Shown in pieces: positions 39,305 to 51,300 of a stretch of DNA of 64,000 nt. The stretch comes from Siphonodentalium dalli (taxonomy: Eukaryota > Mollusca > Scaphopoda > Gadilida > Siphonodentaliidae), in contig CP136061.1 in assembly GCA_032622095.1 (NCBI GenBank), forward strand, positions 120,354,754-120,418,753, read 5' to 3'. The translations under genes were made by a program, and so were the position numbers. The notes under the pieces were generated by a model. The model was not told the origin of the DNA. It ran no database searches and was given only the letters and a program-made list of their open reading frames with translations. Within the stretch, counting starts at the first letter, position 1. Every line of letters starts with the position of its first letter.

Positions 39305-42300
39305 TTGAATTCCTTGCCCAATTTAAAAAAAAAAAAAAAAAAATTTTTTTTGTTAAAGTTAAACAAATTTGAAAAACTAACACCATTATAACTCTGCCAA
39401 GGGTACAGCGAGTCACCACACCAATTTTTTTTAAATCGGTACTGGTAAATTTGTTTGGAGCAACATTAAATCCAATTCATCAATTTCATCCCATGCCTTT
39501 GGACTACTTAGCTATTGGTAAGGCTATATTATTTTCTGATGTCTCTTATGCCAATGTGCAGATAATCTGATAAAGAAAGCTATGGTATCTAATTTAAAAT
39601 AAAGATTCAACAGTACTCATCACATGATATTAACAGTACACTTGGACATCTGTGCTGCCTTGCACAGCTGAATATATCACTCTACAGATGGTGTGAGGTC
39701 ATTATAAATGTTATTGGTTTAATAGAGATGTCAGCTTTCAACAAAAACAATTCCTGTGATTTGTTGATAGCTCTGCTATATAATTGATATTAATGTTGTG
39801 GTGGTGTAGCATTACAGATCCTGTACCAGTGCATTCTCTTATATAAATGCGAGTGACCCATAAATTCCAATAATTTGTGTTAGGCCATTAAAAAAAAATA
39901 CCTGTGTTCTCAGGCAACTTTTCCTAAAAAATCAGATGAGGCAGGGAGGCTGTGTGTTTTTTTTTAGTTTTTTTTTTTTATATAAATTCTCAAAAACATA
40001 CCTCAAATTAAAATATTTCAGTTATGTCCTTTTTCACAAGTCAATAGTTATTAGTCATCTTCAATATATACACATGCATGTATATATTGTTCTTTTGTAC
40101 ATGTACCTCATTTCCCCATTAATAAAGAAACAAAGCTTTGTTTCGTACATAGGTTATCTGATTTTGTGACGTCACCAATTTTTTACATAATACGAGGAGC
40201 GATTTTTTTTAGATGCGACCACTTTTGTCGCACAGTAGAACTGTGGGATTTCAGCATTAATGTCATGTTGTATCCTTGGTAGCTAGCAAACAATTCTGGC
40301 ACAAAAATACTTCTTTCCTCCAATTTCTCAAGGTGTGAACCAAATTGCATCAGTCAGAATGGAGACAAATTTTTTGTCAGTTTCATTGAAACTGTTTAGA
40401 GAACAAGTTTTCTGTCTCGAGATAGTCTCTGAAATTATTGGTTAATTGCTTTCTTTTGTCCAAGGTGTTCCCAAAACTAGCAACACACTTTGGGGGCAAG
40501 ATTTTCTGTTTTGACATCAATATGTCAAAAGGATTTCGACTCGAACATGTCTGTTCTTCCTCTTGATTAAATGTAGGTGTCTCTTTATTGGGAACAGTTA
40601 ATACCTGCAGTACCTCCCATAACATTCAACCACATCTTTGATGTTAGAGTCGGATGAAACTTTTGGAAGACCCCTTCCATTGAATTACCAACGTAACAAA
40701 CTGGACCCGTGGCATTTTCGGAAATATTTGGTTTCTCTATTTTTATGATGTGTTCGTAAACTTCATATATCGTTCTCGACGAATCAATAGATCCGAAAAT
40801 AGTCCAAGTCTTTATTATCTTGAACCCGCTAGTAATAAGGGCAGAAAGTAGCATCTTTTCGATTCATAAACACGTGAAATTTATTTGGAAACGAAACAGG
40901 AACCGGTGTGTACAAATATTGTTCCGTGAGTAAACGAATAGCGGCGTTTGATTACGTGAAATGAAACCGGTGCATAAAAAATATTGTTACCCTCCTCCCT
41001 ATTTTCGACCCTTCTAATTGGCCCATGTCCTGTCACGTGCCGGGCGACAAATCACACTGTCGCCCGCTGAACCGGGAGACATTGTTTTTGTCGCCCGCCT
41101 GATGTTATATTGCAAGAATATCTCCAAACATTCACTGCAGTAACATCTATTTCACATAACTACGATGTACTAAAATCATAGATCTTATATACCCCACGGA
41201 TTCGCAAAACACACCAGTTGTGGTGTTTGCTAATTTGCATATATTTAGTGAAAACTAATATTCGAACTTTTAAGTTGATACTTTTATCGGACAAGCGTTA
41301 TTATGTCCTTTTTACATCGAAACATCTCGGTGATTCAATATGTTCATGTCGACATTATGGTGCAAGATTGAAAGAGTGGATCCCTTGAGGTTGGTTGGTT
41401 ATAAATGTTTGCTGGTGGACAACGTAATGCATACGTTTGTCGCGAATATTGAATATGCAACATTGCAGAAGGCGATAACATACCTTATGAAGTTATGGCT
41501 TATTGGTTTACATTGCATGGACCGATATTGACGATTTTACCACCAAAATGATCGTAAATAAACGCTGATTGTCAAACGCTTAACGGCTTGACTATCGTTT
41601 ATGGAACATAAATCCTATAGGACGATAAGTAGTTACTGAAAATATACATAATCGGGAAAAATAGCACTCGTGACTCAGTGCAACATCGTGCATGTGGATG
41701 CCAAGGATTTTGTCCTGTGGTATAATCGGATAACAAAACAGTTGTTGCCCTTTTTCTCGGGAGACATTGAGATTTGTCACCCGCTCTCGAGCGGGTGACA
41801 ATTCTCAATGTCTCCCTCGACAGCGGGCGACAACTGTATATTGTCCCGGGAGTATACAAATACCGGTGTTGTGTAAATTATGATTTGATTTGGGGATTTT
41901 TTTTTAGATGCGGCGACATTTTCATGACGTGGGCGGTGCTTGAGAACACGGGAATTTTGTTTTAATGGCCTTATGTACATTTGTCTATAATAGTACATAA
42001 CAGTATACTCTATAATTCAACACTAAAACTCTCATGTATGATTCCGATCATAGTAATTTACTATCGCCAAGGGATGGGTTAACATCTGCCGATCGTGATG
42101 GGCCTCTCATTTAATTGTGTTAGTTCTGAACAAATTAAAGGAAGTCATGGAATTGTTCCCTCATTCAGATGCATGAACCCGGTTGTATATATTTGTCAGT
42201 TTTGCTTATGCATTATCGTTTTTTAATAGATTACTTATTTGTGAGAGAGATATCAAAATTCTTCGCCGATCATTGTGAGACGAGATCTCAGGGTCATGTG

Positions 42301-45300
42301 ACTCCTTCTGGAGACCACAGTAAGTAACTGGCTGCTAAAAATGGAGCAAATTTTCCTGTGTTGTGCTCGAAAATCTTCATTTCATATCCTATTAAAAATC
42401 GGGAATAATTGACATCTCATTTTAAATTTCAATGTAGACCAAAGCTATTCAGTACATTTATGCCATCTCCGCAAATTTTATGACCCTGGGATTGACCCAT
42501 GATCCCAAGGTTGCCTTATCTTAACCCTTCTATGACAGGAGCTTCCTGAATTTTTTGTGATAACCCTGTGTCAATGCATTCTCTTATATATGCAAGTCTC
42601 CAATAGGGAGCCTCGCATATATAAGAGAATGCATTGGCCTAACAATATTTACCTTGATCTTGTAACCCAGTGCATTCTCTTATATATGCGAGGCTACCTA
42701 TGGGAGACTTGCATATATAAGAGAATGCACTGGCACAGGGTCTTTAATACTGCACCAGCACAGCTCCTGTCATGAAAGGGATAATATTGATGTTGAGTAG
42801 AGTGTAATTTCCATTCTCTATTGATTTCAGGAGGAAACCTCTCACACCATGGGACAATAATTTTTGGCTGGATGTTGATTATCTTCAGATTGCAAAATCA
42901 GCCCAGTTTTGCAAGGCATATTTTACGGCATTGCTCTACACTGAAATATGGTTTAACTCTAAAAGGTAGGAAATCAACAAATGGGGATATGTAGGTATAA
43001 ATTCAAAAATATATATATGGGATGCCTATATCTTCTAGAGTTTAATATATACCCGGGAATAGAAAACACAACAAACGGGAATGAAACCCCTTCAGAACCG
43101 TGATCCGGGAACGTTCCCGGGAAATGTATGCACAAGTTGTACAACACGGGTTATGCACAATTTGGCTAGTTTGGGTGACATGGATTGTAATAATGATAAT
43201 TTAGATTCACTAAAGGGTATTCCAAATTGTTATATTTGACCTCCTTGTGCCACATTATGGTATACAACGTAGCACAACACAAGTTGAAAAACATAAAACC
43301 ATCACTCCGACTTCCCAAACTTCTTGCAAACGAAATGTCAAAATGTTGCTGACGTTGCTGAACTTCTTGTGGCATCATTTAACTGTGTACGTTAACTTAA
43401 GAGATTACAAAAGAAGCAGTCCATGTATAGCTACTTGAAGTTTGTGTGTTAATTTGCAATAATGTTTAGTGTCCTGATTTTTTATTTTATTGGGAGTCGG
43501 ACGTAATCTTGAAAATTACATTCGGAGCAACACCAAGTCACTCAGTGACTTGTCAGTCTGAAGCCATTGTACTACACATTAGGCCTATGTTACGTAACTT
43601 GCGTTATATCGGAAGCTCGAAATGTACATGTACATAGACTCTACATTACACTATACAATATTCCTGAACTGTAATTGATACAATCTACCATGTGTAATGT
43701 CAACGTTATGTTTTGTATGACCATATCTATTGTCACAATACAAATATTTAAAAAAAAATGAATGTACACACTGAGAGTGCCTTTAAAGAAAACACCATGT
43801 ATTGTATAGTCCTTGGTGCTCGTGTCGTGATGTCATGGCTGCGTCGGCCACGAGACCAAACCTTAAGTCCTAATAACCATTAGACGATAGCGTGGTCAAT
43901 TCTAATCACACTTTATGTAGATTCTGCAGATATATAACATATATATTGTACTGAGTGCCGTTGTGTACAAATTAAATTAAATTATGTGACGTTGGTGTTC
44001 ACTGACGTATGATATACCAAGTGTTAACAATGTACCCCGTTCCCGGTTCCTACAAATAATATTCCCGGGAAACGGGAATGAGTATGGGAGCCGGGAACCG
44101 GGAAATACCGTTCTCGGGATTAAACTCTAAATTTTTCTAAAGAACATTTTGTCAAATCTTTTCCCAGGTTTCTGATTTTATAACAGCTAAAGTTTCAACT
44201 TTTTATTTGGAACATTAGGAATTGTTCCATATTTATTCCTGTCGTTCTTGGCTGTCACAAGGAAACTTTTGCTATAACTAAATTTGTACATAATATATAC
44301 AGTATAACTTCTCCAACTGAACCCTGTATGAACTGAACAATCACATCCAAGCCAATTGAACTGAGTGGTCCCAAAGTGCATTCTCACAAATGATTTCATT
44401 CAGAACTTCTTCAAAAAATAAATTAAAATATAAATAAAAATCTTTCCTCCTTCATCAAATGTTTCATTTCTAATTACCTGAGAACACATATATCTAATTT
44501 TAATATCCTATCATGAATTTCAGCTACAAAGGAGGGAGAGGAGACTCATCTTTGAAGTCATCGAGTGGATCACAGGGATTCACTCATGAGAGTATGATCG
44601 ACACGCTGAGTTCTCTCCCTTGTGCAAGTGGTTTAAATGCCCAGGAATTGTTGCTCGAGGCTCATCGATGGATAGGAGAGCCTGACGGCGTGTACGGATG
44701 TGGAGCGGGGATGCTGGCTGATCCAATGTCAAGGTAGTAAATTCAGATTGTATTTGTAAAAATTATCAAGTGAAACAATACACTACACCAAACTCTGCAT
44801 TCAAAATTAAATGTTCAGTTTACAAAACACCAACATTTCCATTTATATCTCCATGTCAAATGTTTGATAGTATTTATCCCTTATGACAATATGCAAATTA
44901 ACCAACACTTATTGATGATCTTTATGGTATATAAGATTTGTGCTTCCAACATTGATTTGCATGTTGGTAAAAATTTGCATATTGCCCAGCATTGTTGAAA
45001 AAATTTAATTTCATTTGGCAAAGTAAAATGTTGATGTAAAATTAACTTGTGAAATAATACACTTCATTAAATCTGCATTCCAACTGAAGTTTTAAGTTTA
45101 CAAAACAACATATTTCCATTTGTGTTAATATACTTTTATATTACATCTCTATGTTAATCACCATTCATTATCGAGTGAATCTCGTAATGTACTTGGTATC
45201 TGTTTTGATCAGAATTAGGACCTATCAGCATGAAAACAGCTGGGATAAGGCAGTAGTGACTTATGATATCGAGGCGACCGGAGCAGGCGCATCCACAGAC

Positions 45301-48300
45301 ATCGGCTTAATTCAGGTGAGATCTTATATGCATCAAATATAGAATGAAGGATATTCTGCAGAAAATATACATATCATCCAATGTTGGGACAGAATTAATG
45401 ACATGGGAATCAAGTAACTTCTCATCATCAATATATATTATCTACCAACGAGAAACATAACATATCTTTTTTATATAAGGCCAAATAAATAAAATTTCTG
45501 TGTTCTCAGCCACCTTCCTAGTCACTGTAATGTTCTATTAAAAAGCCTTGTAAAAGATAATTTGCTGTATCTTCTGTTAGAAATATTAATTTGAACTTGA
45601 ACAACGAAATTATTTTTGTTTTTTTCTAAAGTATATTTTCCAGATTTTGGGAAGAAAATTAAATAGATAGCGTTCCTCACTCACCTCAAAATTGAAATAT
45701 AATTGCCTTAGAACCCAGATATTTCATTTTAATGGCCTAATAGCAAGGTTATATGTTGTTAAATTTGATATGAATATGGGGAAAATGACTTCATATGGCA
45801 ATATGTATCTGAAAATTCTTGTGGAACATTTTAATTTTCCCACTGTTTACAATATTTTTTTTTTTAAAGGCTTTGAAGAACTATGGAGTTAGCAGCATCC
45901 TAGATGTATATCTACAAGGTGTTGTGAATGAGTCGGAAGCCACATTTTCTGATATGGAAGAGATGCAGTATGAGGCAGCCTGGAGAGCTGGGCAGTGGAA
46001 GCTGGATGTGCCAATCAAGTGAGCCTAAGCATGATCCATTAACAAAGGTTCTACAAGTGATTTGCCTTTGTATACTTAATCGTAGGAGCTTGGTATTTCG
46101 GTTGTTTGGTTGTTGTGCTGTCACAGTGTGAGTTTTGCAGCCACCGGTTGGCTACTGGGTTTCCAACAGCAGTGGCTTGTTTTCGTGTTAAGCATTGTGT
46201 GCCTGTGGACTATTAATAAGAATCATACAATATTCAAAACTCAAACCAAGTTATGACTCTTGAAAGCCTGGATAAAGTGTGTCTGACACTTGTAGAATAA
46301 TGTCCCCAGAGCAGCTCCAGAGTGAATTTAGTGGAGCTATCATCACCAAATTCACCCTCTAGGGACCTCATTCTTCTTAGGCCTCATCTTCTGGGTAGTA
46401 TATAGTCTCAAATTAATAATGTTTTTAGTTACTTTTTCCTTTCTGTTCTGTTTCTATATACCCTAATTTGCAGAAGATAAATTGCATAATCGAGGTGACT
46501 AATGGTGAACAACTGAACATCACCAACTTCAACAGGGGAACTTCAGTATGATTCTACTCCCATAGCAGTTTGAATTGAATTGTTTATTTGCAACAAGTGA
46601 ACAACATACCAGTATATACAAACAAGTGCTGCCAAAGCAGAATGAGGTTCCCAGATGGTGAATTTGGTTATGCTAGCCCACCGTGTAGGATAGCTTCACT
46701 AAATTTCCCATTTGGGGAGGGACCTCATTCTGCAAATGTCAGGTGCACTATATCTTGACGTGAAATAGGAAAAATGGATATTTGGGTAAATGTAAGTATT
46801 TATGGTGGTGTGTGCATGTGTCTATGCCTGTTTCGCTTCTCTGGTGAAGTGCCTGTGAAACTGTGAAATGACAGCAATCATTAGATTTGTCATTGTTCAA
46901 CAGCTGTTGTTATAATGTAAATGTTCAACAAATGCTAAGGATCTTATGTAAAATTGGATAATATTATTGGATATATTGGATAATTTTGCTTTTTCAGAAA
47001 AGCAGTGCACATATCTCAATGGAAAACTTTGTATCGTTCTAAAAACATATTTCTCCATAGTCATACATAATAACCATTGCCAAACACATTTCATCAACTT
47101 AGAATATGATATCTCTAACATACAGGGTTCATGCTGGCCGGGAAACTCTTTGGCCAATTGTTTGGCCTTTTCTGAATTTGTTTGGCCATTTTTCAGAAAA
47201 TTGAATAATAAAAATATGGGATCATCGGGAAAACAGAATCTGAAACAAAAATACATAGAATCCCGCACTAACATAACAGAAACATTGCGAGTTGGACAAT
47301 GGAAATTCACACGGATGGGAATCGGAAAAACTGAAACAAGTCTAGTCGGCAACGTATATCAAAGCAGTAAAGTGTTGTCACTTGATTAAGAAAAGGACAC
47401 CGTTCTAGCATTTAATCATCATTGTTTTGATAAGTAAGCATGCATGACTTTAGATAAACTGTTATTCATACACAGGCGAGCAACTGCTGATTACCTGATA
47501 ACGGATTAAGGGTTTCATGGAGATCTGATGATAATTTTAGAGGCGATTGTTGAATATAGCTTTGAAACTTTTTGGCCAAATGAAATTTTATTTGGCCATT
47601 TCAAAAAATGGCCATTGGCCAATTTTGTCACCAACAGCATGAACCCTGCTATCATACATATCTCCTTCTAGATTGGATCAGAGCTGTGGATTTCACAAAG
47701 CTATATACTGTGCACTGGATGCTGCTAGGACAGCTCACATTCCTATGATAAAAGCAACTGTCAATATTGCCAGGTACTGTCTCTAATGAATACTAATTGA
47801 TGTTCAGTAATGCCCTAAATAATCGACTCCTTAACCACAGCAGAATTATGGGTAACTTTTCAGGATTTAGTCGTAAATATGGCTTGTTGCCATTCATCGG
47901 AAAGCTCTCACAGAGACATTACTGTATCCTTGGGATATCCTTAGACCCATTGGAGCAGCCCATATCTAGTCATTATACATATGTAGTTGGTGAGAGAAAA
48001 AATTCCAGAAATTTTGCAGGGATACCAATGGTTCTTCTGAGTATCATACATTACTGATTGATTGCATATATCTTTATCAAAACTTTTTTTTTTACTTTTG
48101 AATTTTGAGGGGTGTTTTGCACCAATTGTTGTCTGCTGTGCCTTTAACTTTCAAACTACAACGTATGAACAATTGGCAACTTCAGTTGGCCCCCAATTGC
48201 TTCCTCAATGAGCACATAAAGTATATTTTCAATGCAATCAATGAGGAGATTAAATTTGGTAATGTTCCTGTATCCAGGTCCCATGCTGTATATGAATTTC

Positions 48301-51300
48301 ATGATATGGACCTCATTGATTACCCTCATAGTCACATGATAATTATTGGAAACTTGTGTTGAAATGGTTTGATCTTTCTACTGTTTATCATGTTCCAGGG
48401 AAGCTGTGATGAGTTCTCTGAAGGAATCTAGTCTGGAGAGTAGTCGGAGCTTGTATCCTGTTCTCAGCAAACTGCGCTGTCTCTCTGTTATTGAGAAATG
48501 TTCTGTTAGGTGACTTATTATCAAAGTTGTTCACAAATTTTCGTTATAGACAGCATTCCCATACACGTTTATTGCTTATTATAAATGCTATTTCTATACT
48601 AGTATAGTCTAGTCGGTTCACACAATCCCTCAAATTTTAGTGAAAACAAATTTTTATTTCCAAATCTAAACAAATAGCATAATATACAGATGACACTTAT
48701 ATCAGGATCAGACAACAAGCCCGAGGGCTTATATGAAGTCTTCTCCTCTTTGGCTACATGCCCTGTCCCCAGTAAGTGATGGTGGGAAAAGGTCAGACGG
48801 AAGGGTTGGACATAATGGTTTTAGGAGAAATGGAGATATATAACTGAATTTGAGTTAGGGATGAAAGAAAAGGGAGAAGATAGTGTTAGGGATAGCAGGA
48901 GGTAGAGAGAGAGAGAGAGAGGGGAGGAGAAACTAGAAGACCAGAGGGACAGATGAAGTCACGAGATGATGACTGGTGGAGAGTTTTCAATAATTTGGTT
49001 GTTGCCGATTAAAATGATGCTCGTCTATAGTACTCTTTATTAGTCAGGCACCATGGGAGGGGGTTCAATTACAACTGGTTATATGCATCTGTCAAAAAGT
49101 AATTAAACAATTACACACAGCTACGAGTGTCCATATATAGTGTCCAAGTGTCAAAATTTGTTTACTGTCTACCATATAAACTGTTTATAATCTGAATAGA
49201 TGAAAAAAATAAATGCTACACACTTACAGATGGGCTATCTCTTCCTGGGCACAATTACAACAACAAAAAACTAAATTTTTATAATCACAATTTCAAGACA
49301 ACAAATAGCTACTTTTTAAATAAAATACAGATAAAACTGCAGATGGGGTATATTATTTGTCAATAAATGCATAATAAAGTGTTTTATTCTTGATGTTGCA
49401 GAGCAAAGTATTGGCCATCATGGAATGTCAGGTGATCTTAGATAGAAATAGAGTTCTCCCACTTTCTCTGCTACAAATGTTTTTGCGAGCCTCTCGGAAA
49501 TGTTCGGAGCATAGCAAGCAGGTGAACTCTATCTGAAGTTTCATGACTGATCTGTTCTAAATCTGAATAAAATCAATATTAACTGATAGAATTGTTTCCG
49601 GACAGGCGTCCTTGATCATATCTATTATTTTATACCCTGAAATCTATATAAAACTTGTTGGGAAAAGATAGACCATCTTCAGATATTAAAAACTAATATA
49701 AATTCTTTAGCCCTAAGCGACATATCTTCAGACTTTTAGTCAGCCTTGCTGTCAAATTGAGGTTATAATAAGGAAATATTTTAAAGCGTTGAAGATGAGA
49801 AGAATATTGCAATTGAAATTTCATTGCCAAGATTCTAAATACAATACATCATGCATTATTCAGTCTAGATTTGGACATTTAGAAAATGTAAAACAGAAAT
49901 AGTTAAATAAATGAGTTATTTATCTTTACTTTCAGTGATGTACCAAAGATTTATGAAGATGTGCTGGAGTCTTCTTTGGCTGATTTTGATATGGTGGAGC
50001 CTGTGATAGCTACACAGTGTGCCCTTCTAAATATTCAGCGCAATAGAGATGCCAGTGCTCCAACATCGGAACAGCTAATGTCCGTTCAACATAGACTAGC
50101 TGCACTGGCTCGAGATGCAGGGAGATTTCAGGTGACTAATTTTAAAGTTTTGTTTTATCTGACTTGATTCTTACTTTATTTTTTTATTCAAACAATAGGC
50201 CACTCACTTCTCATTTATATTTATACATAGCGGCTGGATGTATTTACTGGTTTTGTCATTGTCTATAATCGGTACACTATTAAATTGTCTATATTCACAT
50301 GACGCCATCTTTGTATTTACCAGTTAGCTACTCTATGTATGTATTTGTGTGGGTTTTACTTTTTGTTTTGTGTTAGTTTTACTAATCTCAATAATCCTAT
50401 TTTTGTTTCTCAGTTTGGCCAAATTTTCTGGAAAAAAAATGGATATTATAATTTTTTGGCCAGTGCAGACCATGCATCCACTTCCATTTATACTAAATAA
50501 CCAAAACTAAGCATTTTCTATTCTTTCTTTCACAGATTTCCGAGAGGGTTCTCCATCAAATTAGTCGATCTGAGAAGGAAGACGTCTGGTTCTATAAAAA
50601 TAAAATTGAGGAGTCGAAGTTATTCTGGGCAAGAGCAGAGCACACGACTGCTAAACATTTGCTGAAAACCATGATAAATAAACTAGCCAAGGTATGATAC
50701 CATAGCATGTGGTAAATATTGTGTGATTGATATATGACGTGAGTTACCATATCATGTTTTAGTTTTATAACCTTTAATAGAGACTCCTTTATTCATAATT
50801 TATACCTTGGAAATTCCCACATGTTTGATAAATTTTATACCTGCTTACAAGCAGGTCATTTGGGGACTGCTCAGAAAATAAGTTCTAACAAAGGCCTTAG
50901 GACATTGTTAGCCCTTTCTATACAAAATGGATTCTCCCAGTCAATTAAAGTGTACATCGGAATAGTCTATTATTGATGTGGAGGAATGTTAAGGTGACCA
51001 GGATTTAGTCGGAAATATGGGTTGTTGCCATTCATCAGAAAGCTCTCACTGAGAGCTTTCCAATGAATGGCAACAAGCCATATTTCCGACTAAATCCTGA
51101 AAAATTACCCATAATTCTGCTGTGGTTAAGGAGTCGATTATTTAGGGCATTACTGTACTCATCAATGATGCTTTAGTATAGAAAGTGCTAGACTGTCTTT
51201 TTTGCTCTCATATTATCAGAAAATGTAACAGGCCATTCCAATGTTTACTTTTATAACTATATAGGAGAATGCATTCAATAATAAACGGGTTAAGTTTCTG

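Noticed and set aside
41592-41998. Set of overlapping ORFs on both strands around 41.6-42.0 kb
   Set aside because: They run through the 41759-41816 hairpin and have no independent support.
42248-42320. A true alternative ATM exon
   Set aside because: It lacks the exon 14 acceptor and first 88 nt and is identical in intronic bases, so it is better read as a duplication.
46897-47389. 151- and 140-codon ORFs on opposite strands
   Set aside because: They overlap each other and the hAT-like MITE, have no recognisable domain and start outside the element. At least one is necessarily chance.
49404-49521. 118-nt alternative to the microexon, open in one frame and ending in a good gtgaac donor
   Set aside because: It would leave phase 0, but exon 23 needs phase 2, giving an immediate TGA. 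Retained only as an alternative-splicing possibility.
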